This document shows positions 31,651-43,450 of a stretch of 64,000 nt of DNA, piece by piece; position 1 is the first letter of the stretch; each line of letters opens with the position of its first letter. Under the pieces are notes generated by a model. The model was given only the letters and a program-made list of their open reading frames with translations. It ran no database searches and had not been told where the DNA came from. Source of the stretch: Vreelandella alkaliphila (GTDB lineage: Bacteria > Pseudomonadota > Gammaproteobacteria > Pseudomonadales > Halomonadaceae). The position numbers and the translations under genes are program-made. Location: contig NZ_JABASV010000004.1 in assembly GCF_016107625.1 (NCBI RefSeq), positions 186,001-250,000 of the forward strand, given 5' to 3'.

Positions 31651-32144
31651 TTGCCCCCCGCGCTTGGCTCCCTACGCCGGTACTGTCACTGCTGCTGCTG
31701 TTGGTATGGCTATTACTTGTGCGTAGCTTTGCATTCGGTCAGATCGTGCTAAGCGGCGCGCTGGCCATCCTTATTCCGTTATTGACCCATCGCTTTTGGG
31801 ACGCACGCCCCCGCATTGGTAAACCGCTTAAACTGTTGCGTTTTGCGTTTCGCGTACTAGGCGATATCGTCATCGCAAACTTCGAAGTTGCGTACTTAAT
31901 TGCTAACCCCTGGCGTAAAGTCAAACCCCACTTTATTGAATACCCGCTGATGCTTGAAGAGCGTTTCACTATTACGCTTCTCGCAAGCACCATCAGCCTA
32001 ACCCCAGGAACAGTTTCAGCGAATTTGAGAATGGATGGAAAATCGTTGCTCATTCATGCACTTGATGTAGACGACGAGGACGCCCTAATTGCCCAAATTC
32101 GCGAGCGCTATGAGCGCCCCCTTAAGGAGATTTACGAATGCTAA
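31647..32144 (+). CDS. mrpE: Mrp antiporter subunit E
   Basis: Small membrane subunit with a cytosolic C-terminal part, 165 aa. Two N-terminal helices (about 11-45), then FRVLGDIVIANFEVAYLI and the family signature SLTPGTVSANL (about 112-122), followed by a soluble region with LLIHALDVDDED. Its start overlaps mrpD (ATGA), and its last 7 bp overlap mrpF. Confidence 0.95.
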   Translation: MIAPRAWLPTPVLSLLLLLVWLLLVRSFAFGQIVLSGALAILIPLLTHRFWDARPRIGKPLKLLRFAFRVLGDIVIANFEVAYLIANPWRKVKPHFIEYPLMLEERFTITLLASTISLTPGTVSANLRMDGKSLLIHALDVDDEDALIAQIRERYERPLKEIYEC

Positions 32145-32407
32145 GCGCCGCACTCGTGATCACTTTAGCGCTGGTGGTAATGGCGCTACTGATGAATCTT
32201 TATCGCCTAACCATTGGCCCCGACCTGCCAGATCGCGTGCTGGCGCTCGACACTATGTATGTCAACTCGATTGCGCTGATCGTACTGCTGGGACTGTGGC
32301 TCAACAGCAAGACCTACTTCGAGTCTGCGCTGTTAATTGCCATGCTCGGTTTTATCAGCACGGTGGCCGTATGTAAGTACATTTTACGCGGGGATATTAT
32401 CGAATGA
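32138..32407 (+). CDS. mrpF: Mrp antiporter subunit F
   Basis: 89-aa three-helix subunit. It carries the family motif RLTIGPDLPDRVLALDT (about 22-38) and YVNSIALIVLLGL. A ribosome site (AAGGAG) lies inside the end of mrpE. It overlaps mrpE by 7 bp and is followed after 28 bp by mrpG. Confidence 0.95.
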   Translation: MLSAALVITLALVVMALLMNLYRLTIGPDLPDRVLALDTMYVNSIALIVLLGLWLNSKTYFESALLIAMLGFISTVAVCKYILRGDIIE

Positions 32408-32435
32408 ACCCTGTAACGTCTCAGGAGATGCGCTA

Positions 32436-32822
32436 ATGTCGTTTTTTGTCGAAGCGCTGATTTCACTACTGCTGGTAGCAGGCGGTATTTTCGTCTTTAT
32501 CGGCTCACTGGGTCTCGCTCACCTAAGAGACTTCTACATGCGCCTCCATGGCCCTACCAAGGCCACCACACTCGGCATAGGCTGCATGCTTGTCGCCTCA
32601 ATGGGTTACTTTTGGAGTATCGATGGCAAGCCTGACGTACAAGAACTGCTAATCACGCTGTTTTTATTCATTACCGCACCGGTTAGCGCTCACTTGCTCG
32701 CCAAAACGGGTCTTCACATGCAGCTCAAGCACGTAGATAAAACCCAGGGCAAACCGGTAGAACTCCGCTCAGAAGAAGTCGGTGAAAAACCTGTCCCGCA
32801 CCCCGACAAGGGACATGGTTAA
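32436..32822 (+). CDS. mrpG: Mrp antiporter subunit G
   Basis: Last subunit of the operon, 128 aa from the ATG at 32436, with AGGAG 8 nt upstream; a longer frame from 32337 lies within mrpF and is rejected. Three N-terminal helices (about 5-27, 45-62, 70-92), the family motif DFYMRLHGPTKATTLG (about 36-51), and a hydrophilic tail of about 35 residues. A strong terminator follows. Confidence 0.95.
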   Translation: MSFFVEALISLLLVAGGIFVFIGSLGLAHLRDFYMRLHGPTKATTLGIGCMLVASMGYFWSIDGKPDVQELLITLFLFITAPVSAHLLAKTGLHMQLKHVDKTQGKPVELRSEEVGEKPVPHPDKGHG

Positions 32823-32850
32823 AAGGCAGGAACAGCCGTTCTTGATCGCT

Positions 32851-32880
32851 AAGCGCTGGCTGAAACGCCAGCGCTTTTTA
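32851..32880 (+). terminator. Terminator of the mrp operon
   Basis: Perfect 10-bp stem (AAGCGCTGGC / GCCAGCGCTT) with a 6-nt loop and a short T tail, 28 bp after mrpG. Confidence 0.85.
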
Positions 32881-32965
32881 TATGTCAACGACGCGAGATA
32901 GTAGTGGGAAGCGACACTTTCCGGTAAGCTCCTTGCGTTTTGTTAGCCTGTTTTGAGGTAATTAT

Positions 32966-33799
32966 ATGTGGAGCCTGCTTAGATTGTCGGCACTGTCATT
33001 AACCACGTTGATGATAGCGGGTTGCTCAGACCCCAAAATAGACACAAGCTCAATGCCAGCCGCCGTAGTTTCGGTTGAGAAAGTGCGCGACTCACTCCCC
33101 GCCTACAAGCGCGATGAGTTTGATCAAGCATTAACGATCATTGCCATGTCATCGTTTAGCGGCATCGATTTACTCAATGCCCAACGTATGAATGCCGCCG
33201 AAATTGCCGAGTCAGCGAATGCCTACATGCATGGCCTAACGGGTGATGAGATTATAGAGCGCGCCGATAAAATGCTGCGCGAACGCCGTGCCCGCGAACG
33301 CGAGCAGGCGCTGCAAACGCTTGATCGTCTAGAAACCAAACAAGCGCGGGCCGAACACGATCAACAACAGCGCGCCCAGGTGAGCATTGAAAGTGCCGAT
33401 TACTACATCAGTACCAGCCCGTATGGCGCATTCGAACCTGTCATTGATCTTCAGGTAACGAATGGTTCTGACCAAGAGGTATCAGAACTGTTTTTACATG
33501 GCGTATTGACCAGCCCAGGACGCGAAACAGCGTGGGTCGATGAAACGTTTTACTATGTTATTGCTGGCGGCCTAGCCCCCGGTGAAACCGCACAATGGAG
33601 TCTTGCCCCCAACCGCTTCGGCCCCTGGGGTAATGATCAGATTCCCCGCGATTCACAGCTAACCTTAACGCTACTGGGGATAAATAACGCGCAAGGTGAG
33701 CCACTTTGGAACTCACCATCGCTTAGCGAAAATGAGGTCGCTAAGCTAGAAGCCCTGCGTGCGGAGTATGGCGGTGTTAACGCTCATACTGCCAACTAG
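32966..33799 (+). CDS. Lipoprotein of unknown function (DUF6694-like)
   Basis: 277 aa. A lipoprotein signal peptide with lipobox MIAGC puts the lipidated Cys at residue 20, followed by SD, which favours outer-membrane sorting under the +2 rule. Residues about 35-95 resemble a DUF6694-type helical region (VRDSLPAYKRDEFDQALTII); that family name is from memory. A charged helix (about 100-140, many Arg/Glu/Gln) leads to a C-terminal beta-rich domain (about 142-260). Function not known. It is 143 bp after mrpG beyond a terminator, so it has its own promoter. Confidence 0.8.
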   Translation: MWSLLRLSALSLTTLMIAGCSDPKIDTSSMPAAVVSVEKVRDSLPAYKRDEFDQALTIIAMSSFSGIDLLNAQRMNAAEIAESANAYMHGLTGDEIIERADKMLRERRAREREQALQTLDRLETKQARAEHDQQQRAQVSIESADYYISTSPYGAFEPVIDLQVTNGSDQEVSELFLHGVLTSPGRETAWVDETFYYVIAGGLAPGETAQWSLAPNRFGPWGNDQIPRDSQLTLTLLGINNAQGEPLWNSPSLSENEVAKLEALRAEYGGVNAHTAN

Positions 33800-33804
33800 G
33801 GCTA

Positions 33805-33826
33805 AGGCGGTGCTAAGGCACCGCCT
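33805..33826. terminator. Hairpin between the lipoprotein gene and convergent serB
   Basis: A perfect 9-bp GC-rich stem (AGGCGGTGC / GCACCGCCT) with loop TAAG. The T tail is poor, but the site between two convergent stops fits termination for both genes. Confidence 0.6.
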
Positions 33827-33848
33827 GTTCACTTGGTAGCGCTATCAG

Positions 33849-35054
33849 TCAGTCGATCAAATCTGCTTCCCGATAGCCAATTAAATACAGTACCGCATCA
33901 ATTCCCAACGTTGAAATTGCTTGACGAGCTTGTGCGCGAACCATCGGCTTGGCGCGAAATGCAATACCAAGCCCCGCTTTTGCCAGCATTTTCAGATCGT
34001 TGGCACCATCACCAACGGCAATGGTCTGCTCTAAGGTAAAACCTTCACGTAACGCAATTTGCTCTAAAAGGTCGGCTTTGCGCTGCGCATCGACAATCGG
34101 TTCTTTCACATCGCCGGTCACTTTGCCATTTTCAATGACCAGCTCGTTGGCGTGGATTTCGTCAAAACCGAGCTTTTCCTGAAGATGGCGAGCAAAGTAA
34201 GTAAAGCCCCCAGACAGTATCACCGTGCGGTAACCAAAGCGCTTTAAGTTCGCCATTAGCCGCTCAACGCCGTCCATTAATGGCAGCTCGGCAGCAATCT
34301 CTTTTAAGACCGACTCGTCTAAACCGGCTAGTTTACTCATACGCTCGCGGAAGCTTTCTTGAAAATCCAGCTCGCCACGCATCGCTCGTTCGGTCACGTC
34401 GGCGACTTCATCTCCGACCCCATGGCGGCGAGCGAGCTCGTCAATCACCTCAGTCTTGATCAGCGTCGAGTCCATATCAAAACACACTAAACGACGATGC
34501 CGACGCCAGATAGTATCTTCTTGAATAGCAATATCGACACCATGCTGGGCACCTAGCGCGAGCGCCTTTTCGCGTAGGGCTTCTAGCTCTACATCACTGC
34601 CTCTGAGCCAACATTCAACGCAAGCCCCGTTAGCAGGCGAGTCACCTTCAAGCGCTTCGCGGCCTGAAAGACGGTGAATTAGCTCAACAGTGAGACCAAA
34701 CTCTGCGGTCAGCGATCCTACTTCAGCTAATATGCCGGCAGGCAGCTTGGGGGCTAGCAGGCTTAAGATTAGTCTTGGTTGGCTGGCTTGCTCACTCCAG
34801 CGCTGATAGTCGTCACCACTCACTGCAATTGCCTGCACGTCTAAGCCTAGCGTATCTCCTGCTTCACTAAGAGCGGCTTCCAAAGCGCTGTCCTGATCAA
34901 GCCCCACCAACATTTCCAAAGAGAGCATGCCAAACGTCACGCTTTGATTAATATCCAACAGCCGGGCACGCCCAGCCGCCAACGCATTACCCAGGCCAGC
35001 TAACTGCCCTGGGCGTGCAACCCCGGTCGCACGAATCAAATAACGTGTTGCCAT
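33849..35054 (-). CDS. serB: Phosphoserine phosphatase
   Basis: HAD-family enzyme for the last step of serine synthesis. 401 aa, the long form with ACT-like regulatory regions in the N-terminal half (about 1-180), as in Pseudomonas and mycobacteria. HAD motifs: DMDSTLIKTEVIDELA (about 195-210), LSGGFTYF, and VGDGANDLKML. The start follows the parC stop by 3 bp, with the ribosome site GGGGAG inside the parC tail, so the two are coupled. Confidence 0.95.
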   Translation of the reverse strand: MATRYLIRATGVARPGQLAGLGNALAAGRARLLDINQSVTFGMLSLEMLVGLDQDSALEAALSEAGDTLGLDVQAIAVSGDDYQRWSEQASQPRLILSLLAPKLPAGILAEVGSLTAEFGLTVELIHRLSGREALEGDSPANGACVECWLRGSDVELEALREKALALGAQHGVDIAIQEDTIWRRHRRLVCFDMDSTLIKTEVIDELARRHGVGDEVADVTERAMRGELDFQESFRERMSKLAGLDESVLKEIAAELPLMDGVERLMANLKRFGYRTVILSGGFTYFARHLQEKLGFDEIHANELVIENGKVTGDVKEPIVDAQRKADLLEQIALREGFTLEQTIAVGDGANDLKMLAKAGLGIAFRAKPMVRAQARQAISTLGIDAVLYLIGYREADLID

Positions 35055-35057
35055 GAC

Positions 35058-37304
35058 TTACTCCCCTGCCTCTAAACAATCTACTTTTTGGAAACCGCGA
35101 GGCAGTTTGCTGCCTCGCCTACCGCGTTCACCACGATAATACGCGAGATCGTCGGCTTTCAGGGTTAGCTTACGCTTACCGGCATGAATAATGAGTTCAC
35201 CACCCTCTGCCACAACGGCAATATCGCGCACAAACTCTTCACGTCGAGCCGCACGCGGGCCGGGAATATCGAGCATTTTATTGCCTTTCCCTTTGGCCAT
35301 TTCTGGCAGTTGGTCTAACGGAAACAGCAGCAGCCTGCCTTCATTGGAAACCGATGCAACCCAATGGCCTTCGCCTTCCGGCACTTCCACTGGGGCCATA
35401 ACGCTGCACCCTTTAGGAACACTCAGTACCGCTTTACCGGCTTTATTTTTGCCTGTCAGCGCCTCGAGCTGCGCGACAAAACCATAACCACCATCACTGG
35501 CCAATACGTATCGTTTGGTGGGTGGCGCCAGCATTAGCCCTGCCATGCGCGCACCTGCCGATACGTTGACACGGCCGGTAACCGGTTCACCCTGGCCTCG
35601 GGCACTAGGCAGGTTATGTGCCGCTAGGGTATAAGCGCGGCCAGTGTCGTCTAGTAACACCAAGGGTTGATTGGTTTTACCACGAGCCGCCAGTTGGAAA
35701 CTATCGCCGGCCTTATAGGAGAGCCCTTCCGGATCGATATCATGGCCTTTCGCCGCACGAATCCAGCCTTTTTCCGACAACACGACGGTAATCGGATCAG
35801 CGCCTAACAACTCTACTTCAGAGAGCGCTTTTGCTTCACTACGCTCAACCAGCGGCGAACGACGCGCATCACCATGCTCTTTACCCGCCGCGCGGATCTC
35901 TTTTTCAATTAACGTGGTTAGCTTAGCTTCACTACCCAGCAAGCCTCGCAGCGACTTGCGCTCTTTCTCCAGCTCATCCTGCTCGCCGCGAATTTTCATC
36001 TCTTCCAGCTTGGCAAGATGGCGCAATCGCAGCTCTAGGATCGCCTCTGCCTGCCGCTCAGAAAGACCAAACGCAGCGATCAATGCCGGCTTAGGCTCAT
36101 CCTCTTCACGAATAATACGGATCACTTCATCAAGGTCGAGGTAAGCCGTCAGCAGGCCTTCAAGAATATGCAGACGGTCTTCGACTTTACCTAAACGATG
36201 CTCTAAGCGGCGGCGCACTGTCGCTCGCCTAAAGCGCAGCCACTCGCTCAGCATATCGGGTAGCGGCATCACACGGGGGCGGCCATCCAGGCCGATCACG
36301 TTCATGTTCACCCGCACATTCTTTTCTAAATCCGTGGTGGCGAACAGGTGCGCCATCAGCGATTCAACATCCACGCGGTTAGAGCGTGGCTCAATCACCA
36401 GGCGAGTAGGCTCTTCATGGGTGGACTCATCACGCAGGTCGGCTACCATCGGCAGCTTTTTGGCCTGCATTTGCGCGGCGATCTGCTCTAACACTTTGGC
36501 ACCGCTGACCTGATAAGGCACAGCGGTAATCACGATGTTGGTCTCTTCGCGCACATAGCGAGCGCGCAGTTTGACCGAACCGCGGCCTGATTCGTAGAGC
36601 TTGCGCAGGTCTTCTTTCGGCGTGATGATTTCGGCATCGGTGGGGAAATCGGGTGCCGGTACAAATTCCATCAGGTCGACAGTGGTCGCTTCCGGGTTCC
36701 GCAACAGGTGACAGGTCGCCTCTACCACTTCAGTCACGTTGTGAGGTGGAATATCGGTTGCCATCCCAACCGCGATGCCGGTACCGCCGTTGAGTAGCAC
36801 GTGCGGCAAACGCGCTGGAAGCACTACCGGCTCTTGCATCGTGCCATCGAAGTTGGGGGTCCAGTCCACGTTGCCCTGGCCTAACTCGCTGAGCAGCACT
36901 TCTGCAAACTTAGACAGCTTGGCTTCGGTGTAGCGCATGGCAGCAAAGGATTTGGGGTCATCAGGACTACCCCAGTTGCCTTGCCCATCCACCAGCGGAT
37001 AGCGATAGCTAAACGACTGGGCCATTAGCACCATTGCTTCATAGCACGCGCTGTCGCCATGGGGGTGAAACTTACCCAGCACATCACCGACGGTACGCGC
37101 CGACTTTTTGTACTTGGCATTGGCGTGCAGCGCCAGTTCACGCATAGCGTAAATAATACGCCGCTGCACAGGTTTCATCCCATCGCCAATATTGGGCAAG
37201 GCGCGGTCTAAAATGACGTACATCGAGTAGTCGAGGTACGCTTTTTCGGTGTAATCGCGCAGGGACAGCCGTTCGACGTCACCCTCTGCTACTTGAATAT
37301 CCAT
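35058..37304 (-). CDS. parC: DNA topoisomerase IV subunit A
   Basis: Breaks and rejoins DNA to decatenate daughter chromosomes with ParE. 748 aa from 37304; an ATG at 37313 is also possible but lies only 2 nt from AGGA. The catalytic tyrosine is in [10 protein letters not shown]. The quinolone-determining region reads [19 protein letters not shown], with Ser and Glu at the positions equal to E. coli S80 and E84, the susceptible residues. The C-terminal part (about 490-745) holds the beta-pinwheel repeats. Followed by serB. Confidence 0.96.
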   Translation of the reverse strand: MDIQVAEGDVERLSLRDYTEKAYLDYSMYVILDRALPNIGDGMKPVQRRIIYAMRELALHANAKYKKSARTVGDVLGKFHPHGDSACYEAMVLMAQSFSYRYPLVDGQGNWGSPDDPKSFAAMRYTEAKLSKFAEVLLSELGQGNVDWTPNFDGTMQEPVVLPARLPHVLLNGGTGIAVGMATDIPPHNVTEVVEATCHLLRNPEATTVDLMEFVPAPDFPTDAEIITPKEDLRKLYESGRGSVKLRARYVREETNIVITAVPYQVSGAKVLEQIAAQMQAKKLPMVADLRDESTHEEPTRLVIEPRSNRVDVESLMAHLFATTDLEKNVRVNMNVIGLDGRPRVMPLPDMLSEWLRFRRATVRRRLEHRLGKVEDRLHILEGLLTAYLDLDEVIRIIREEDEPKPALIAAFGLSERQAEAILELRLRHLAKLEEMKIRGEQDELEKERKSLRGLLGSEAKLTTLIEKEIRAAGKEHGDARRSPLVERSEAKALSEVELLGADPITVVLSEKGWIRAAKGHDIDPEGLSYKAGDSFQLAARGKTNQPLVLLDDTGRAYTLAAHNLPSARGQGEPVTGRVNVSAGARMAGLMLAPPTKRYVLASDGGYGFVAQLEALTGKNKAGKAVLSVPKGCSVMAPVEVPEGEGHWVASVSNEGRLLLFPLDQLPEMAKGKGNKMLDIPGPRAARREEFVRDIAVVAEGGELIIHAGKRKLTLKADDLAYYRGERGRRGSKLPRGFQKVDCLEAGE

Positions 37305-37326
37305 GTCGATCATATCCTACCTTAAC

Positions 37327-37351
37327 AACAAAACCGCCCCAGTCGGGGCGG
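37327..37351 (-). terminator. Terminator after the chemoreceptor gene
   Basis: A 7-bp GC stem (CCGCCCC / GGGGCGG) followed by TTTTGTTG on the minus strand separates the chemoreceptor gene from parC. Confidence 0.75.
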
Positions 37352-37387
37352 CTGATAAGCGGACACGCGGCCACTTAGCATGGCACG

Positions 37388-39355
37388 CTATGTTAATTGA
37401 TACTTTTCATGCGATGCATTCGACAGTGCTGGAGCCTGGGATACCGCTTGCGCACCGCCGTGAAACTCGTCCAGCAAGCCTTTTAAGCGCTGGGCCTGTA
37501 ACGACAGTTCATTAGCAGCCCCTGCGGCCTGGCTAACCAAGCCCGCATTCTGCTGGGTCACCGTATCCATCTGCGTTACCGCACTGTTAATCTCGTCAAT
37601 GCCATTGGTTTGTTCGCTGGAAGCTTGGCTGATTTCGCTAATGCGTGCCGTTACTTCCTCAATGGCAACTACAATCTCTTTCATAGCGGACTCAGCTTCT
37701 TGAGCATAACCGCTGCCCGTCGCGATCTGCTCAGACGTGGTTTTGATCAGCCCATTAATATTTCTGGCCGATGCAGCACTGCGCGAGGCAAGCTCACGTA
37801 CTTCACTGGCAACCACCGCAAAGCCTCTTCCGTGCTCACCCGCACGCGCTGCTTCTACCGAGGCATTCAGCGCTAATATATTGGTTTGAAAAGCAATATT
37901 TTCGATTACTTGAACAATTGAAGCGACTTCAACAGAGCTTTCGTTGATCGCTTCCATGGACTGCGCCAGCCTCGATACCTGTTGGCCGCCACGCTTTACT
38001 TTATCTGCTGATTCTTTTGCCCGTAGGTCGGCCTCTTGAGCGTTATCAGCGTTTCGTTTCACCGTAGCCGCCATCTCTTCCATCGTTGATGACGTTTCCT
38101 GAAGAGAAGCCGCCTGTTGTTCTGTTCGGCTAGAAAGCTCCGTATTGCCTGCCGCGATTTCAGTGGACTCGCTGGCGATGGCATCGGCCACGCTCCGCAC
38201 ATCACCAAATAGCCGCTGTAGCTTCTCCGAGTATCGATTAACAGCACGGCGCAGTTCGCCAATCTCATCCTCGCGATAGATGGTTAGCTCTCGACTCGAG
38301 TCATCCTGACCCAGCTGATCGATTTGGCGCGTAGTGCTGCGTATTTGCGCTAGCAAAATACGCCCACCCCACCACCCAAGCCCCAGTAAGAGTGCCAACA
38401 AGGGAACAATAAATAGCAGTAGATCACGTGTTAACGTGCGTGCCAAAGCCGTGACTTGCTCGCTAGGGGTTACCAACCCCAGCGTCCACCCCGTACGTGG
38501 CATGTCAAATAAGCGCACCTCTGCAGCTTCTGCTAACACGCCTGCGCTTTCGACACTCGCTTGTTCCTGGCCAGCAGTTATCGCCGTAACAACGGGCTGG
38601 AGCCAAGGCATATCACGAGCAACGTCAGCTAAACCTTTCATCTCATCAGAGGCTTGCTCTACCCCCGGCAGGTCAATGACATTGCGCTCATTATCCAGTA
38701 CAAAGGCGTAACCGCCTGTACCACCGCCATTTTCTGCAAGAAACTCGGCCACGCCGCCTAGCTGCATATCAATGGTGGCGACTCCGGAAAAAGCGTCATC
38801 GATATAATACGGAACACTACAGGTCACCATGGCAACCCCTGTCGCTGGGTCGCGGTACGCGGCAGACCAAACGCACTGCCCTGGCGTCGCATCGCGAGCA
38901 CTGCTATACCATGCTTCGTCGTGGTATGGCGCAATAGTGCTTGCGTTGTAGTCATCCAGAAACTCCAACGCTCCCTGAGCATTACGTGCCCAGAAAAAAC
39001 TGAAGCGCTCGACACCCGGCGAAAATGCGTCTGGCTCAGGCCAAATACCGCCTCCGGCAATTGTCATATTGCCGTTATCATCGACCACATTGGGCAGTGC
39101 TTGCCGGTAAATCGCTTCATCTTGAGGAAGCGACTCGGCCAACGCCGCTAAGCTCGAGGTATTCCCCTCGACGCGAGCCAGCTGGCCATTCAGCGCATTC
39201 ACGATAGAGCCGCCCGTACGCTCAATCAATGACTGACTTGCATCGATCACCAGCGGCTGACCACGCCATGCCATCACGCCGTAAATACTGACAGCCATTA
39301 GTAGTGTGAGCACCACTGCAGACAACGTTAACTGCCGAGAGATTGTGTTGAACAA
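37388..39355 (-). CDS. Methyl-accepting chemotaxis protein with a Cache sensor
   Basis: 655-aa transmembrane chemoreceptor. Membrane helix 1 (about 10-29), a periplasmic double-Cache-like ligand domain (about 35-310, with [19 protein letters not shown]), helix 2 (about 312-335), HAMP (about 335-390), and a cytoplasmic signalling hairpin with the highly conserved [20 protein letters not shown]. There is no CheR-docking pentapeptide at the end. The start is a TTG with AGGGG 7 nt upstream. Ligand unknown; the fold class often binds amino acids or organic acids. Placed between parE and parC, an unrelated insertion. Confidence 0.93.
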   Translation of the reverse strand: MFNTISRQLTLSAVVLTLLMAVSIYGVMAWRGQPLVIDASQSLIERTGGSIVNALNGQLARVEGNTSSLAALAESLPQDEAIYRQALPNVVDDNGNMTIAGGGIWPEPDAFSPGVERFSFFWARNAQGALEFLDDYNASTIAPYHDEAWYSSARDATPGQCVWSAAYRDPATGVAMVTCSVPYYIDDAFSGVATIDMQLGGVAEFLAENGGGTGGYAFVLDNERNVIDLPGVEQASDEMKGLADVARDMPWLQPVVTAITAGQEQASVESAGVLAEAAEVRLFDMPRTGWTLGLVTPSEQVTALARTLTRDLLLFIVPLLALLLGLGWWGGRILLAQIRSTTRQIDQLGQDDSSRELTIYREDEIGELRRAVNRYSEKLQRLFGDVRSVADAIASESTEIAAGNTELSSRTEQQAASLQETSSTMEEMAATVKRNADNAQEADLRAKESADKVKRGGQQVSRLAQSMEAINESSVEVASIVQVIENIAFQTNILALNASVEAARAGEHGRGFAVVASEVRELASRSAASARNINGLIKTTSEQIATGSGYAQEAESAMKEIVVAIEEVTARISEISQASSEQTNGIDEINSAVTQMDTVTQQNAGLVSQAAGAANELSLQAQRLKGLLDEFHGGAQAVSQAPALSNASHEKYQLT

Positions 39356-39516
39356 AGCTATTCCCCTGTCTATGAGCGTTTTTTTACGCGTCTTAGTATG
39401 TAAGCTACCTATTCAACTATCGGCCAAATAGCATGGCACTGTAATAATGCCTGTTAACGTTTGCCTAGCAGATTGGGCTCCCCCCTCCGGTCTTTATAAC
39501 TGGCTTTGCAACTGTT

Positions 39517-39540
39517 GCGAAAACAGTCGCAAAAACAGTC
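39517..39540. repeat. 12-bp tandem repeat downstream of parE
   Basis: Two adjacent 12-bp units (GCGAAAACAGTC and GCAAAAACAGTC, 11 of 12 identical) lie in the 221-bp gap between parE and the chemoreceptor gene. A third partial copy may follow. Apart from this, I see no gene or strong hairpin in the gap. Confidence 0.6.
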
Positions 39541-39576
39541 ATTAAAACCAGACTGATGACGCTTCTATCTCTGTAA

Positions 39577-41499
<1,923 letters not shown>

Positions 41500-41518
41500 C
41501 TAGCAGCCGCTCTTAAGT

Positions 41519-41559
41519 ACTTGAAACAAAGCGTACTGAAACAAAACTCATTGAAACGA
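41519..41559. repeat. Imperfect direct repeats between pgi and parE
   Basis: The run ACT(T)GAAACAAA occurs at 41519-41530 and 41535-41546, with a shorter copy (ATTGAAACGA) at 41550-41559, in the 169-bp gap. No gene seen there. Confidence 0.45.
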
Positions 41560-41641
41560 GTCTTTGGCGGCTTACAAAAGGGCACAGGATAGCGGAAAAG
41601 CAAAAAGCTGTATATCCAGCCATGAAAATCAGAATAGCGTG

Positions 41642-43336
41642 CTACTCCTGCTCTGCCGCCCAAAACGCCTCAATCAGGCCGCGGCTGGAAGCATCCATAC
41701 GGGAAATATCACCGCCTCCATCAATGATCGCCTGGGTGTCAGTGGCAATTTTCTTACCTAGCTCAACGCCCCACTGATCAAACGGATTAATATCCCAAAT
41801 AACCGCCTGTACAAACACTTTGTGCTCATACAGGGCGATCAGTGCCCCTAGCGTAAAGGGTGTTAGCTTATCCAACAGGACCGTTGTAGAGGGCTGGTTC
41901 CCACGGTAGCGCTTGTGCTCTGGGCGAGGGCCTTCATCCTCTAGAGCGTCATCCCCCAGCATCAGCACTCGTGACTGAGCAAAGCAGTTCGCCAGCGCTA
42001 GGCGGTGCTGTGCTTTTAAATGGCGACGTGTATCTGGGTCTTCCACTTCATCGTAGCGCTTCAGCGGTGCTATAAAATCGCATACGACCGGCTGGGTGCC
42101 CTGGTGAAGTAACTGATAAAAGGCGTGTTGAGCATTGGGACCAAGCTGCCCCCAAAGCACTGGGCACGTTGAATAATTCACCGCTTGGCCTTGGCGCGTC
42201 ACCGACTTACCGTTGGACTCCATCTCAAGCTGTTCAAGATAGGCAGCAAAGTACTCTAAGCGTCCGTCGTAGGGCAGTATCGAATGGGCACGAATATCCA
42301 GGAAATTGACGTTCCAGATACCAGCTAACCCCAGCAGTACTGGCAGGTTTTCTTCCATCGGTGCATCACGGAAGTGGCAGTCCATTGCATGGGCACCCGC
42401 CAACAGTTCACGGAAGTTATCCATACCTACGACGAGCGCAATCGGGAGGCCGATGGTGCCCCACAAGGAGTAACGCCCGCCGACCCAGTCCCAGAACATC
42501 AGTTGGTGATCTGAGGAAATACCCCACTCACTCATCTTTTCAGGGCTCGCCGACACACCAATGAAGTGCTGGCGAACAATTAACTCTGCGCTTAATGGCG
42601 CGGCATTGGGAAGATCGCCATGCTCAGAAAGCTTTCCTAATAGCCAGTCTTTGGCCGTATTAGCATTGGAAAGCGTGTCGATAGTGGTAAACGACTTGGA
42701 CGATAAAACAAACAAGGTTGTTTCAGGATTAAAGCGACTTAGATAATCCGCCAGCTGGGAGCCATCCATGGTCGACGCAAAGTGCACGTCCAATGGGTGC
42801 CCCTCTTTTGGGCGATAATCTGCCAGCGCATGGGTGACCATTAACGGGCCAAGATCCGAGCCGCCGACACCTAAATTCACCACATGCCGGATCGGCTTAC
42901 CGGTTGCACCACGCCACTGCCCCGCCTGTAAGCGCTGCACCAAGCACTCCATTTGGGCAAGGCTGTCATGCACAGCGGCCACCACATCTTCCCCTTCTAC
43001 TTCAAGCGTGGCATCAGCAGGTAACCGTAAAGCTGTATGTAGTGCGGGGCGATTTTCACTGACGTTGACACGCTTTCCGCTTAGCAGCGCATCAATCGCC
43101 CCAGGCATTCCCGCCTCATGCGCCAGCGCCAGCAAGTGTTCAAGGGTGTCATCATCCCAACGCTGTTTAGATAAATCCAAGGTTAAACCTGCCACTTGGC
43201 GCGTGAAGTTCAACCAGCGACTGTCATCATCACCAAACAAATTTTTTAAGTGTACCTGTTGTAGCGTGTCAGCATGATGCTTCAACGTCTGCCATGCGGG
43301 TAGTGTATCGGGGGTTGTGCGTGTTGCTGAAGCCAT
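41642..43336 (-). CDS. pgi: Glucose-6-phosphate isomerase
   Basis: Interconverts glucose-6-phosphate and fructose-6-phosphate. 564 aa from the ATG at 43336 (AGGAG, 7-nt spacing; the open frame from 43363 has no site). Seen: VNLGVGGSDLGP, LFVLSSKSFTTIDT, WDWVGGRYSLW (family signature) and the C-terminal INPFDQWGVELGK. Divergent from cmoA across a 114-bp gap. Confidence 0.96.
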   Translation of the reverse strand: MASATRTTPDTLPAWQTLKHHADTLQQVHLKNLFGDDDSRWLNFTRQVAGLTLDLSKQRWDDDTLEHLLALAHEAGMPGAIDALLSGKRVNVSENRPALHTALRLPADATLEVEGEDVVAAVHDSLAQMECLVQRLQAGQWRGATGKPIRHVVNLGVGGSDLGPLMVTHALADYRPKEGHPLDVHFASTMDGSQLADYLSRFNPETTLFVLSSKSFTTIDTLSNANTAKDWLLGKLSEHGDLPNAAPLSAELIVRQHFIGVSASPEKMSEWGISSDHQLMFWDWVGGRYSLWGTIGLPIALVVGMDNFRELLAGAHAMDCHFRDAPMEENLPVLLGLAGIWNVNFLDIRAHSILPYDGRLEYFAAYLEQLEMESNGKSVTRQGQAVNYSTCPVLWGQLGPNAQHAFYQLLHQGTQPVVCDFIAPLKRYDEVEDPDTRRHLKAQHRLALANCFAQSRVLMLGDDALEDEGPRPEHKRYRGNQPSTTVLLDKLTPFTLGALIALYEHKVFVQAVIWDINPFDQWGVELGKKIATDTQAIIDGGGDISRMDASSRGLIEAFWAAEQE

Positions 43337-43450
43337 ATGCCTTCTCCTGTGGCGCCATTCCATGCAGCAGGAATCTGTTATAAACAGGTCTGTTCTGGTG
43401 TATCAAGGGCGCGTAAACTACGCAGCCTCATTAATAATCCTGGCTTGCCC

